A DNA stretch of 64,000 nucleotides from Caballeronia sp. SEWSISQ10-4 2 (GCF_030464885.1 NZ_JALPRJ010000021.1:59187-123186); one strand, 5' to 3'. Positions 7,454 to 16,538 are shown, counted from the first letter of the stretch. Notes: a model not told the origin generated them from the sequence alone. Numbers and translations: made by a program.

Positions 7454-8935
7454 TTAGAAAGGCGTCGAGTGAGCCGCTTCTTTCACCGTGACCCATTGCC
7501 ATTGCGTGTATTCGTCCAGGTCGGATGGGCCTCCCACGTTGCCACCGTTGCCTGAGTGGCCGCGACCACCGAACGGGTTCACGCATTCGTCCGCAACGGT
7601 CTGGTCGTTGATGTGCAAAAGGCCGCACTTCAGCCGCTCGCCGATCGCCGTCGCACGGCCAACCGAGGCGCCGATCACCGCGCATGACAAGCCGTATTCG
7701 GTGCGATTCGCGAGGGCGACTGCTTCGTCATCCGTATCGAACGGCACGATGGCCGCAACCGGCCCGAAGATCTCCTCATCGAATGCGCGCATACCGGGCT
7801 GAACGTTCGACAACACCGTCGGCTTGTAGAAAAGCCGGTCATACGTGCCACCCGCTTCGAGCACTGCGCCCGCCTCAACCGAGGCGCGCACGATCGAGTC
7901 GATCTGCTGCAATTGCCGCGCGTTGATGATCGGCCCTAGCGCGACCGTGCCGCTCGCAGGATTGCCGACTGGTAAATGGTTGGCCTTGTCGATGAGCCGC
8001 CGCGTCAGTTCCGCAACGATCTTGCGATGTGCAACGATGCGTCCCGTCGCCATGCAGATTTGTCCTTGATGGAAAAATGCGCCGAACGCGGCATTGCTGG
8101 CGGCGATGTCGAGGCCTGCATCGTCGAGCACGATCAGCGTGTTTTTGCCGCCGAGTTCGAGCGAGACTTTCTTTAGATGACGTCCCGCAAGCTCGCCGAC
8201 CTTGCGCCCCGCTGCGGTCGAACCGGTGAAGGCGATCATCCCGACCTCGCGCGCTTCGACGACTGCGGCGCCGGCGTCCGCGTCGCCGGGCAGCACTTGC
8301 AGCAGGCCCGGCGGCAGGCCGGCTTCCTCGAATGCGCGGGCGATCAGGAAACCTCCGGAGATGGGTGTTTGCGGATCGGGCTTCAGCACGACGGCGTTGC
8401 CGGTCGCGAGTGCAGGTGCAACGGAGCGCATCGACAGGATCAACGGAAAGTTGAATGGCGATATCACGCCGACTACACCATGCGGGACGCGCCGCGCGTA
8501 GCTGAGACGACCGGCTGTTGTCGGCAGCACGAGCCCCTGCGGCTGCAGCGGCAAACTGGCTGCGATGTGAAGGAGCGTCGCGGCTTCGGCGACTTCATGC
8601 TGTGCCTTCGCGAGAATGCCGCCGGTCTCTCGGGCGATGTAGTGCGCGAAGGCGGCGGCGTCGCGTTCGAAAACTGCGGCGGCGCGGCGAAATACGGCTG
8701 CCCGCTCGCGCGGCGCGAGCGCAGCCCATGCCGGTTGCGCGGCGGCGGCGTGCGCGCTGGCGCGCGCCACATCCGTCGGGCGCGCGAGACCGACCTGAGC
8801 GAGGCGTTCTCCCGTAGCGGGTTCGATGACGTCGCGTGTCTCGCTGGCCGGGTACCAGGTGCCGTCCGCACCGCCGAACAGACGGCCGGTCCAGAGCGTG
8901 TGATCGATGAGCGTGTTCGGCTGGGTGTCTGCCAT
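7454..8935 (-). CDS. Benzaldehyde/vanillin-type NAD(P)+ aldehyde dehydrogenase
   Basis: An aldehyde dehydrogenase of 493 residues from the ATG at 8935 (MADTQPN), which has a GGAG-type site; an open frame extends to 9094 but crosses the sigma-54 promoter at 9003-9018, so it cannot be coding. The N-terminal GRLFGGADGTWYP..VIEPATGE and the VISPFNFPLIL, KPDPQTP and ELGGKN motifs fit the benzaldehyde/vanillin dehydrogenase subgroup. The catalytic cysteine is in FHQGQICMATGR. It would convert vanillin or other aromatic aldehydes to acids, feeding vanAB. A paralogue lies at 59256-60725. Confidence 0.85.
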   Translation of the reverse strand: MADTQPNTLIDHTLWTGRLFGGADGTWYPASETRDVIEPATGERLAQVGLARPTDVARASAHAAAAQPAWAALAPRERAAVFRRAAAVFERDAAAFAHYIARETGGILAKAQHEVAEAATLLHIAASLPLQPQGLVLPTTAGRLSYARRVPHGVVGVISPFNFPLILSMRSVAPALATGNAVVLKPDPQTPISGGFLIARAFEEAGLPPGLLQVLPGDADAGAAVVEAREVGMIAFTGSTAAGRKVGELAGRHLKKVSLELGGKNTLIVLDDAGLDIAASNAAFGAFFHQGQICMATGRIVAHRKIVAELTRRLIDKANHLPVGNPASGTVALGPIINARQLQQIDSIVRASVEAGAVLEAGGTYDRLFYKPTVLSNVQPGMRAFDEEIFGPVAAIVPFDTDDEAVALANRTEYGLSCAVIGASVGRATAIGERLKCGLLHINDQTVADECVNPFGGRGHSGNGGNVGGPSDLDEYTQWQWVTVKEAAHSTPF

Positions 8936-9002
8936 GTTGTTTGTCTCCTTGATTTGAATGGATGAGCGTGCTTGGCTTTGAGCCCGCTCACGCAGGGTTC
9001 TT

Positions 9003-9018
9003 TGCAATAGCCGTGCCA
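9003..9018 (-). promoter_or_regulatory. Sigma-54 (-24/-12) promoter
   Basis: Read on the minus strand the sequence is TGGCACGGCTATTGCA: TGGCAC, five bases, TTGCA, with the canonical GG-N10-GC spacing. It lies 68 bp upstream of the aldehyde dehydrogenase ATG, giving a short leader. A sigma-54 activator is encoded divergently from 9277, so the pairing is strongly suggested. AT-rich inverted repeats between 9160 and 9220 (for example TGATTTCATCA) are candidate enhancer sites. Confidence 0.85.
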
Positions 9019-9276
9019 TTGCCATGGCGCGCGCCGTGTAAGCGTGTCGTCTCAACGCACCAAAGCGCCAGCGGGACTGCATGAGCGACAGCAACGTCTT
9101 GCATCAAAGTGGCGCCTGCGTGCCTGGCGGCGGCCTGGTCGGGACATCCTCAACTTGCGCAAATGATAAAAGTTATATCAAATAAGTAATATAGAGTTTA
9201 ATGATTTCATCAAATAACTATTCGACGAATCCCTGGCTGCATGTCTTTAATGCAAAGGGAAACGAAAGGAGGCAAG

Positions 9277-11064
9277 ATGCTCGATTCGATCACGCAACCG
9301 CATATAGGTCCGGACAGAGTCTCGCTCGCCGATGCGGCGCGCTTGTCCGGTGCGCTGATGAAGCCCGGCGACAGCGCTCATCTCGACGCGGGCGCTGCAC
9401 CGACGCTCGGCGACCTTGCCGAATGCCTGTTCTTCTCGCCCGGCGATGGACGAATCTGGCTCAACGACCAGCGGATGTTGTTGCTGCACAGCGCATCGTT
9501 TGGCTCGCTGCGGCGCGAGTTGATCGAATGTGTCGGCGCCGAACCTGCGCGCCGTTTGCTGACGCGGGCGGGCTATGCGTCCGGCGCTCGTGACGCGGCG
9601 CTCGTCCGGCAACGGTGGCCCGCAGCCGATGGTGCGTCGCTGCTGGCTGCGGGCACGCGTCTTCATGCGCTCGAAGGCGTGGTCAAGGTCGAGCCGCTGC
9701 ATTTCGCGTTCGACGCCGCGACCGGGCGCTACGACGGCGAATTTCTCTGGCATCACTCGTCCGAGGCGGATGAGCATATCGCGGCTTACGGCGTCGGCAA
9801 CGAGCCGGCCTGCTGGATGGAACTCGGCTACGCGATGGGCTATGTGACCGGTCTGACGGGAACGCTCGTGATTTTTCGCGAAGTCGAATGCCGGGCGATG
9901 GGCAGCGCGGTGTGCCGCGTGGTCGGGCGCAATGCGCAGCGCTGGGACGACGTCGCGCACGACCTGCGCTATCTGGACGCGCCGGCCACGGCCGTTGGCG
10001 CGGCGCCGCATCCCGAGGCAAAGGGCTGGCAAGTTCGACGCCCGGCCGAGCGTTCAGAATCCGCCGCAGACGACGGTCTGGTAGGGCTCGCCGCCGCCTT
10101 CGTCGCGGCGCGCGATGCGATGGCGCGCGTAGCGCCAACCGACACCACGGTGCTGCTGACCGGTGAGTCAGGCGTGGGCAAGGAATTGTTCGCGGCGACG
10201 CTGCACCGACGCAGTCGTCGCGCGTCGGCTCCGTTCGTCGCGGTCAACTGCGCGGCGTTACCGGACACGCTGGTCGAGGCCGAGCTGTTTGGTGTCGAGC
10301 GCGGCGCGTTCACCGGGGCGACGCAGACGCGCGCGGGGCGTTTCGAGCGCGCGGCGGGCGGCACCTTGTTTCTCGATGAGATCGGCAGCCTGCCATATGC
10401 CGCGCAGGGCAAGCTGCTGCGCGTGCTGCAAGAGCGCGAGGTCGAACGGGTTGGCGGGACGCGCACGTTTCGGGTCGATGTCCGCGTGATCGCCGCGACC
10501 AATGTCGAGTTGCGCGAACAGGTGAAGCGCGGCCGGTTTCGCGAGGACCTGTTCTACCGGCTCAATGTTTTCCCGATCGTGATTCCTCCGCTGCGCGAAC
10601 GCCGCGACGACATTGCCTTGCTGATCGAACGCTTCTCGCTGCAGTTCTGCCGCGAGCACGGCCGCATAACGCCGGGCCTCACGCCGCGTGCGCGGCGCAC
10701 GCTGCTGAACTATGCATTCCCCGGCAACATTCGCGAGCTGCGCAACATGGTCGAGCGCGGCGTGATTGCAGTCAACGACGGCGAGCCGATCGATCTTGCT
10801 CATCTGTTCCGTCATGAGCCGTTGCCGGCTGCGGAACTGTATTCACTCGATCACGGCATGCTGCGGGCAGAGCAGACGGACGATTCTCAGGCGGCCGCCA
10901 CGGCGAACTTGCCTACGCTTGACTCGATCGACGCGGCCGAGGCGCAATTGCTTGTCGATGCGCTCACGCGCGCAGGCGGCAACGTGTCGGCGGCGGCACG
11001 GCTTGTCGGCCTGACGCGCGCGCAGTTCGCCTATCGGATCGCGAAGCGGGGTGGCAGAAGTTGA
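9277..11064 (+). CDS. XylR/DmpR-type sigma-54-dependent activator of aromatic catabolism
   Basis: A 595-residue NtrC-family activator. The ATG at 9277 follows a near-perfect GAAAGGAGG (9264-9272), which decides against the earlier ATG at 9241. Domains in order: XylR_N aromatic-sensing domain (about residues 10-115), V4R domain (about 130-190, including RAMGSAVCRVVGR), AAA+ domain with Walker A GESGVGKE, the sigma-54 contact loop GAFTGAT and Walker B GGTLFLDEIG, and a C-terminal Fis-type helix-turn-helix (GGNVSAAARLVGLTRAQF). This family binds the aromatic inducer directly in the N-terminal domain. The target is most likely the divergent aldehyde/alcohol dehydrogenase operon through the promoter at 9003-9018. 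Confidence 0.9.
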   Translation: MLDSITQPHIGPDRVSLADAARLSGALMKPGDSAHLDAGAAPTLGDLAECLFFSPGDGRIWLNDQRMLLLHSASFGSLRRELIECVGAEPARRLLTRAGYASGARDAALVRQRWPAADGASLLAAGTRLHALEGVVKVEPLHFAFDAATGRYDGEFLWHHSSEADEHIAAYGVGNEPACWMELGYAMGYVTGLTGTLVIFREVECRAMGSAVCRVVGRNAQRWDDVAHDLRYLDAPATAVGAAPHPEAKGWQVRRPAERSESAADDGLVGLAAAFVAARDAMARVAPTDTTVLLTGESGVGKELFAATLHRRSRRASAPFVAVNCAALPDTLVEAELFGVERGAFTGATQTRAGRFERAAGGTLFLDEIGSLPYAAQGKLLRVLQEREVERVGGTRTFRVDVRVIAATNVELREQVKRGRFREDLFYRLNVFPIVIPPLRERRDDIALLIERFSLQFCREHGRITPGLTPRARRTLLNYAFPGNIRELRNMVERGVIAVNDGEPIDLAHLFRHEPLPAAELYSLDHGMLRAEQTDDSQAAATANLPTLDSIDAAEAQLLVDALTRAGGNVSAAARLVGLTRAQFAYRIAKRGGRS

Positions 11065-11137
11065 ACTTTCGGCGTGTGCGCGTCGTACTCGTGTTTACCC
11101 GCTAACTGCTGGGAAAAGTTAGACATTGTTCTTTCAA

Positions 11138-11145
11138 TGTATACA
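11138..11145. promoter_or_regulatory. Distal GTATAC operator upstream of vanA
   Basis: TGTATACA is a palindrome inside CAATGTATACAATAAT, 141 bp before the vanA ATG. It repeats the core of the site at 11266-11275. GTATAC-centred palindromes are typical of GntR/FCD regulators, and vanR of that family is encoded downstream. Binding is inferred. Confidence 0.5.
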
Positions 11146-11265
11146 ATAATCATCCAAGACGTCAGGGTTGATAGAATTTATTTTTGGTGAATCGCGCATT
11201 TTTACCTTAAATATAGCCTTATTCTCGAATTAGCCTGCCGAATCGAAAATCAAATCCTGAAAAAA

Positions 11266-11275
11266 ATGTATACAT
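11266..11275. promoter_or_regulatory. Proximal GTATAC operator overlapping the vanA leader
   Basis: ATGTATACAT is a perfect 10-bp palindrome ending 10 bp before the vanA ATG, with centre-to-centre distance of 129 bp to the copy at 11138-11145. Its position would let a repressor block transcription start or early elongation. Two spaced sites could allow looping. Confidence 0.55.
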
Positions 11276-11285
11276 AGGTGGGGAC

Positions 11286-12332
11286 ATGTTCCTGAAAAAT
11301 GCTTGGTACGTCGCATGCATGCCAGATGAAATCACCGGCCGGCCGCTCGGCCGCCGGATCTGCAACGAGAGCATGGTGCTGTTTCGCGGACCTGATGGTG
11401 CGGTTGCCGCGCTCGAAGATTTCTGCCCGCACCGCGGCGCACCGCTTTCGCTGGGTTTCATGCGCGACGGCCAGCTGGTCTGCGGTTATCACGGCCTGAC
11501 GATGGGCGTAGAGGGCAAATGCAGCGGCATGCCCGGACAGCGGATCGGCGGGTTTCCCGCGATCCGCCGCTTCCCCGCAGTCGAGCGTTACGGTTTCATC
11601 TGGGTATGGCCCGGCGATCCGCTGCAGGCCGATCCGGCCAGGATCCATCATCTCGAATGGGCGGAAAACCCTGAATGGGCACACGGCGGCGGCCTGTATC
11701 ACATCGCCTGCGACTACCGTCTGATGATCGACAACCTGATGGACCTGACGCACGAGACCTACGTGCACGCATCGAGCATCGGCCAGGCGGAAATCGAGGA
11801 AGCCGCTCCGGAGACGAAGGTCGAGGGCGACACGGTCGTGACCCGCCGCTTCATGGAAAACATCATGCCGCCGCCGTTCTGGGCAGCGGCGCTGCGCGGT
11901 AATGGACTCGCCGATAACGTGCCGTGCGACCGCTGGCAGATCTGCCGCTTCACGCCGCCGAGCCACGTCATGATCGAGGTGGGTGTGGCGCACGCGGGCA
12001 AAGGCGGTTATCACGCTGATTCGCAGCACAAGGCGTCGAGCATCGTCGTCGACTTCATCACGCCGGAGACCGACACGTCGATCTGGTACTTCTGGGGCAT
12101 GGCGCGCAATTTCAATCCGCAAGACACCAAGCTCACGGAGACGATCCGCGAAGGTCAGGGGAAGATTTTCGCCGAGGATCTCGAGATGCTCGAGGCGCAG
12201 CAGCGCAATCTGCTGGCGCATCCGGAGCGCAACCTGCTCAAGCTGAATATCGATGCGGGCGGTGTTCAGTCACGCCGGATCATCGAGCGGCTCATCGCGG
12301 GCGAACGTCAGCCTGTCGCGGCTTTGTCCTGA
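11286..12332 (+). CDS. vanA: Vanillate O-demethylase, oxygenase subunit
   Basis: A Rieske non-heme iron oxygenase of 348 residues. The Rieske ligands are C47/H49 and C66/H69 (FCPHRGAPL and CGYHG). The mononuclear iron site appears in DNLMDLTHETYVHASSI (the D-x2-H-x4-H pattern). The sequence pattern MFLKNAWYVACMPDEI and LSLGFMRDGQLVCGYHG is that of VanA. It converts vanillate to protocatechuate and formaldehyde, with electrons from VanB encoded 8 bp downstream. The ATG follows GGTGGGG. Two GTATAC palindromes upstream suggest control by VanR. Confidence 0.93.
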   Translation: MFLKNAWYVACMPDEITGRPLGRRICNESMVLFRGPDGAVAALEDFCPHRGAPLSLGFMRDGQLVCGYHGLTMGVEGKCSGMPGQRIGGFPAIRRFPAVERYGFIWVWPGDPLQADPARIHHLEWAENPEWAHGGGLYHIACDYRLMIDNLMDLTHETYVHASSIGQAEIEEAAPETKVEGDTVVTRRFMENIMPPPFWAAALRGNGLADNVPCDRWQICRFTPPSHVMIEVGVAHAGKGGYHADSQHKASSIVVDFITPETDTSIWYFWGMARNFNPQDTKLTETIREGQGKIFAEDLEMLEAQQRNLLAHPERNLLKLNIDAGGVQSRRIIERLIAGERQPVAALS

Positions 12333-12340
12333 GGTCAGGT

Positions 12341-13288
12341 ATGCAAGTCAGGATCATTCGCAAATATGACGTGGCCACCGATATCTGCGCGTTCGAGCTG
12401 GCAAGACCCGACAGTTCGGCATTGCCCGCCGCCTCGGCCGGTGCGCATATCGATGTCCATCTGGGCGATGGACTCGTGCGCCAGTATTCGCTGTGCAACC
12501 ATCCCGACGATACCCACCGATACATGATCGGCGTGTTGCGTGAAGCGAATTCGCGCGGCGGTTCGATCGCGATGCACGCGCTCACCGAAGGCAGTCCGCT
12601 GGAAATCAGCGAACCGAAGAATCACTTCCCGTTGGCGCAGGCAGCTAGCCATTCGCTGTTGCTGGCGGGCGGTATCGGCGTGACGCCGATTCTCAGCATG
12701 GCCGAGCATCTCGCGGCTTTGGGGGCGTCGTTCGAGATGCACTATTGCACGCGCGATCCGGCGCGCGCCGCGTTCCGCGACCAGTTGGCCGATGCGCGGT
12801 TTGGCGGCCGTGTTTCTCTATACTTCGATACCGCGCCTGCCGATGAACGCGTGAACCTGAGAGCGCTATTGGCCGCGCCTGAACCCGGCAAGCATCTGTA
12901 CGTATGCGGGCCGTCAGGATTCATAGGAGCGGTGCTGAATACCGCCGTCGCAGCGGGTTGGGATGAACGTAACCTGCATCGGGAGTACTTTGCGGCGGCG
13001 CCGCAGCCCGAAGCCGCGAGCGATGACTTCCAGGTCAAGCTGGCCAACAGCGGGCAGGTGATAGACGTCAAGGGTGGACAAAGCGTCATCGCGGCGTTGA
13101 CGGCGGCCGGCGTCGAGGTCCCGACATCGTGCGAGCAGGGTGTATGCGGCACGTGCATGACGCGCGTGCTGTCCGGCGTGCCGGATCATCGGGACGTCTA
13201 TCTGACCGATGAAGAACGGGCCGCCAACGATTGCTTCCTGCCGTGCTGTTCGCGTTCGAAGTCGCCCATGCTGGTGCTGGACCTGTGA
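12341..13288 (+). CDS. vanB: Vanillate O-demethylase, ferredoxin-reductase subunit
   Basis: A class IA oxygenase reductase of 315 residues. An FMN-binding segment (RQYSLCNHPDDTHRY) is followed by an NAD domain (LLAGGIGVTPILSMAEHL and LYVCGPSGFIGA). The C-terminal plant-type [2Fe-2S] domain carries the cysteines of CEQGVCGTCMTRV and a final cysteine in FLPCCSRSKS. It passes electrons from NADH to VanA. It overlaps nothing and sits 8 bp after vanA, so the pair is co-translated or nearly so. A paralogue lies at 49774-50727. Confidence 0.93.
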   Translation: MQVRIIRKYDVATDICAFELARPDSSALPAASAGAHIDVHLGDGLVRQYSLCNHPDDTHRYMIGVLREANSRGGSIAMHALTEGSPLEISEPKNHFPLAQAASHSLLLAGGIGVTPILSMAEHLAALGASFEMHYCTRDPARAAFRDQLADARFGGRVSLYFDTAPADERVNLRALLAAPEPGKHLYVCGPSGFIGAVLNTAVAAGWDERNLHREYFAAAPQPEAASDDFQVKLANSGQVIDVKGGQSVIAALTAAGVEVPTSCEQGVCGTCMTRVLSGVPDHRDVYLTDEERAANDCFLPCCSRSKSPMLVLDL

Positions 13289-13331
13289 CGGCTGTGGTTA
13301 TTCCTGGAGTGCAGTGAACGGAGCAAAGCAC

Positions 13332-14105
13332 ATGGAGCAAAACGATCAGACACAACGCGATGCAGGCGCATCGAGTTCCGCATCGCAGACGGTGAAGGCG
13401 CAGTTGGGTCTGCGTGAACTGATTCTGGCGGGCGAGCTGACGCCGGGATCGCGCATCACCGAATTGTGGGTGGTCGACAAACTGGGCGTCTCCCGCACGC
13501 CCGTGCGGGCGGCGCTGATGCACTTGCAGGACGAAGGCCTGCTCGATCCGTTGCCGTCGGGCGGCTATGCGGTGCGTTCGTTTACGGCCGCCGAAATCCA
13601 TGACGCGATCGAGTTGCGGGGCACGCTTGAAGGCCTGGCCGCGCGGCTTGCAGCCGAGCGCGGAGTCGATTCGTCCTTGATGGCGTTGCTGCACGACTGC
13701 GTGGCGCGGATCGACGATGTCCTCGAAGACGCGGACCTGTCGGAGCAGAAGTTCTCGCAATACATCGAACTCAACGAACGCTTTCATCGCTTGCTGGCTT
13801 CGGCGTGCGGCAGCGGCGTCGTCGAGAAGCAATTGTCCAAAGCAATGGCCCTGCCGTTTGCGTCGCCTAGCGGGTTTGTCAAGGTGCAGGCGGTTGCGCC
13901 CGATGCACACAACGTGCTGATCGTGGCCCAGGCCCAACATCGTGCGGTACTCGAAGCAATCGAATACCGCGAGGGAGCGCGGGCCGAAGCGCTGATGCGT
14001 GAGCATGCCCGGATCGCGCATCGCAATCTGCAGAATGCGCTGAAGAACCAGCAGGCGCTGTCACACCTGTTCGGCGGCAATCTGATCCGGCAGTGGGCGC
14101 TCTAG
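13332..14105 (+). CDS. vanR: GntR-family (FCD) transcriptional regulator of vanillate demethylase
   Basis: A 257-residue regulator starting at the ATG at 13332 (MEQNDQTQ). A frame opening at 13209 overlaps vanB and is not family-like. The N-terminal winged helix contains LILAGELTPGSRITELWVVDKLGVSRTPVRAAL. The C-terminal FCD ligand domain contains AIELRGTLEGLAARLAAERG and the metal/ligand histidine regions HRLLASACG and HRAVLEAIEYREG. Same orientation as vanAB, 43 bp behind vanB. The family normally represses vanAB and is released by vanillate. The stop codon abuts the truncated IS6 copy, so the C-terminus lies at a recombination junction but the length appears normal. Confidence 0.85.
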   Translation: MEQNDQTQRDAGASSSASQTVKAQLGLRELILAGELTPGSRITELWVVDKLGVSRTPVRAALMHLQDEGLLDPLPSGGYAVRSFTAAEIHDAIELRGTLEGLAARLAAERGVDSSLMALLHDCVARIDDVLEDADLSEQKFSQYIELNERFHRLLASACGSGVVEKQLSKAMALPFASPSGFVKVQAVAPDAHNVLIVAQAQHRAVLEAIEYREGARAEALMREHARIAHRNLQNALKNQQALSHLFGGNLIRQWAL

Positions 14106-14243
14106 GCGCTGCCTGAGGAAGCGAAAATACCAGCTCACGGCGCAGCTGATAACGGCGGCCGGAAAGCGATGACCGTGATAGAGCGATTTCGATTTCTTCA
14201 TCACATCATCTTAAGCGACAGCCCGAGCAACTTGACAGTGCCC
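14106..14243 (-). pseudogene. Truncated IS6-family element (5' end of transposase)
   Basis: Read on the minus strand this begins with a terminal sequence GGGCACTGTCAAG (ending at 14243). The transposase start MKKSKSLYHGHRFPAAV follows, continuing ISCAVSWYFRF before similarity ends at about 14112. The same N-terminus (MKNSKSLYHGHRFPAPV) is present in the longer IS6 copy at 23303-24152. About 680 bp of the element is missing, and the break lies within a few bases of the vanR stop. Its 5' end faces the module at 14244-23302. Confidence 0.8.
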
Positions 14244-14387
14244 CAGCGGGTAAAACAGCCGGATGGTTCTAGTTGCGACTTCCATGAATGCCTCGTGTAT
14301 AGCGATGAGACATTCAAACCGGATGCGCAGACGCTGAGGTTGTGCGGCCATGCGAAGGTATCTTCAGCCGAAGTTAACGTTGCATTC

Positions 14388-15479
14388 CTAAAATAAATGC
14401 TGGATACCAACAGAGACACCGGTTGTAGACCGGCCGGACGCCACGCCTGCGCCCGTGAGCGAGGCGACGCTATTTGTGCCCGACGCGTGTTGGTAGGTCA
14501 CCTGCTGGTAGACGGTAGTTCTTTTCGAGAAGAGGTAAGCGTTCGAGATGGTAATGGTCTTCCAGTTTCCGCCGTCGAGATTTTCCACCCATCCGCCAAT
14601 TGCGAGGACATCATCGGGCTTGATCGTCCAGTTCATACCAGCGTCAACTGTGTTGGCGTTACCCTGGCCAGTCGCCAATGTGATGCGCGATTGCGTAAAC
14701 GTCGCGTGCAGAAGCACATTTTTCACCTGATACGATGCTCCGAGCCCCCAATTTACGAGCTTGTTGGCGACAACGCCCTCGGACTGAGGAAGTGGGGTTC
14801 CAAAGAGCGACGGAAGACCAATAAAGCTGGAGAGTTCCAGAAAGCGGTTGTTCTCGTTCGCGTAGGTGGCTGCCAGACTCAGCGGCCCGCCCTTGTATTG
14901 GACAAAGAAAGAGTAGTTCCTGCTTTCGCTGAAATTGCCGGCCACATTGCCAAATGCAAATTCTGCCCCCGAGGAGAATCCGCCAAAGGTCGGGCTCACA
15001 TATTTCACCGCATTGTTGAACTGGAAGAAGTTGGCGATTTCATCCAGGTTACCCTCGTGAAGCGAGAGAATGTTGCCGAGGAGCAAAGGCGTTTGATAAT
15101 TGGACAGAACGTCATACATGAAGCTGGGTTGGCGGCCGAGCGTCAACGTCCCATAGGTGTCCGACTGCAGTCCAACATACGCCTTCCTGTTGAATAGCGT
15201 TCCGGGAACAAGTTCCCGGCCATTGTTTAGCAGGTATTCGTTCTGAAGATCGAAGATGGTGCGTAACCCGCCACCGAGATCCTCAACTCCCTTCAAGCCG
15301 AAAATATCAGGTGAGTGCGTGTTTTCCTCCTGGTATAGGGCATGTCCTCCGACGTTGCTAATGTACTGTACTGCAGTGTCCGCAATTCCATATAAGGTAA
15401 CGCTGGATTGCGCGTTGGCGGCACTGGTCACAGAAAGTGCGACGATCGCACCTGCCACCGTACGTCCAAAAATTGCCAT
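14388..15479 (-). CDS. Outer-membrane porin (Gram-negative porin family)
   Basis: A 363-residue porin. A signal peptide of about 23 residues (GAIVALSVTSAANA, cleavage before QSSVTLYG) precedes a beta-barrel that ends VGIQHLF, with the terminal Phe expected for outer-membrane insertion. It contains the loop-3 type segment and LGRQPSFMYDVL typical of Burkholderia porins. It is transcribed away from the IclR gene at 15762, with the 17-bp element at 15635-15651 between them. It probably imports the substrate of the adjacent monooxygenase operon. The coding sequence is visibly more AT-rich than vanAB, consistent with a separate origin for this module. Confidence 0.88.
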   Translation of the reverse strand: MAIFGRTVAGAIVALSVTSAANAQSSVTLYGIADTAVQYISNVGGHALYQEENTHSPDIFGLKGVEDLGGGLRTIFDLQNEYLLNNGRELVPGTLFNRKAYVGLQSDTYGTLTLGRQPSFMYDVLSNYQTPLLLGNILSLHEGNLDEIANFFQFNNAVKYVSPTFGGFSSGAEFAFGNVAGNFSESRNYSFFVQYKGGPLSLAATYANENNRFLELSSFIGLPSLFGTPLPQSEGVVANKLVNWGLGASYQVKNVLLHATFTQSRITLATGQGNANTVDAGMNWTIKPDDVLAIGGWVENLDGGNWKTITISNAYLFSKRTTVYQQVTYQHASGTNSVASLTGAGVASGRSTTGVSVGIQHLF

Positions 15480-15634
15480 GCCTGTCTCCGATCCGGTTGC
15501 TACTCTTCCGAAGAAGTTATATGAATAAAAGGAAGGGTAAAAAATGTGTACTACTGATGAAATGAGAAGCTAAAAATTCAAACGTTTATTCCGGCTGCTC
15601 GCCCGCCTCGATTGCCCCAGCCTCCCGGTGTTGC

Positions 15635-15651
15635 ATTCAACAATAATGAAT
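15635..15651. promoter_or_regulatory. Candidate IclR operator (copy 1)
   Basis: ATTCAACAATAATGAAT carries inverted ATTCA/TGAAT arms and lies between the divergent porin (start 15479) and iclR gene (start 15762). The same element with two changes, ATTCAACAATAGTGAAC, lies 71 bp before the enoyl-CoA hydratase gene at 22721-22737. A further TTGAAC half-site follows at 15665. The most economical binder is the IclR protein encoded next to it. Confidence 0.6.
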
Positions 15652-15761
15652 GACATAATGTATGTTGAACACTATAGGGGCCACCCCCGGACGTGTCAAC
15701 ATGACGACCGTCCGTGGAAACCCCGGGGCGGTGATTTTTATGACTTCCATATGGCCCAAAA

Positions 15762-16538
15762 ATGACCAATTTGACTGCGAGGCGCGGCATCCAGTCTGTC
15801 GAGATTGCGTTCCGAATTCTTTCGGCGTTGCAGACGAGTGTGCGGGCACTGCCTCTTAAAGAAATTGCTGCGCTGTCCGAACTGTCGCCGAGCGCGACGA
15901 GCAACTACATGATTAGTCTGGTGCGGACCGGGCTTGCGTCGACGGACGAAAAACCGGGGTGTTACAAGCTCGGACCGGCGTCGCTTGCTTTGGGTATGAG
16001 CGCGATCAACCAACTGGACGGATTCGATATCGTTCGTCGGGAGGTGATCGCCTTGCGAGAAGCAACACTTAGTGGCGCGGCCGTGACCGCATGGACCGAA
16101 GATGGACCGGTCAGTCTCTTTAAGCAGGAGGGGCAGACGCGCAGTATTCTCGAGCTGAGAACAGGCCTGATTCCGCTGGTCACGACTGCCGCGGGAAAGC
16201 TGTTCATTGCCTGCCTTCAACCTGCGCGCACCGAGGATCTCATCAGCCGCGAACTGTCTGCGGACCAGAAATGGAGCCCGGCTTCCGTGCGGGAAGAAGC
16301 GATCACGGAATTGCGCAACTGCGGCTTCACAACGGTCCATCGCGGGGACATGGGTTACGTGTCTGTCGCGGCCCCTATCTGGGACAGGGACGGAGATGTC
16401 CGATTTGCCATCAGTCTCATCGGATCGCCTGCAACACTGAACACGGAAGTTGACGGTAAAGAGATCAGGGCGCTACTCGATAGTGCGGTTCGAGCTACGG
16501 TTGCAATGGGCGGAAAGGTCCCCGGCAAAATTGGGTAG
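15762..16538 (+). CDS. IclR-family transcriptional regulator
   Basis: A 258-residue IclR protein. The N-terminal winged helix begins RRGIQSVEIAFRILSAL, with the recognition segment LKEIAALSELSPSATSNYMISL. The C-terminal effector domain includes LIPLVTTAAGKLFIACL, GDMGYVSVAAPIWDRDGDVRFAISLIG and the final helix RALLDSAVRATVAMGG. It is divergent from the porin and convergent with the operon 22650-16655. A shared 17-bp element upstream of itself, the porin and the operon suggests that it controls all three, probably in response to an aromatic or CoA-linked intermediate. Confidence 0.88.
   Translation: MTNLTARRGIQSVEIAFRILSALQTSVRALPLKEIAALSELSPSATSNYMISLVRTGLASTDEKPGCYKLGPASLALGMSAINQLDGFDIVRREVIALREATLSGAAVTAWTEDGPVSLFKQEGQTRSILELRTGLIPLVTTAAGKLFIACLQPARTEDLISRELSADQKWSPASVREEAITELRNCGFTTVHRGDMGYVSVAAPIWDRDGDVRFAISLIGSPATLNTEVDGKEIRALLDSAVRATVAMGGKVPGKIG

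Noticed and set aside
8936..9094. N-terminal extension of the aldehyde dehydrogenase up to 9094
   Set aside because: It would run through the consensus sigma-54 promoter at 9003-9018 and does not resemble the family N-terminus.
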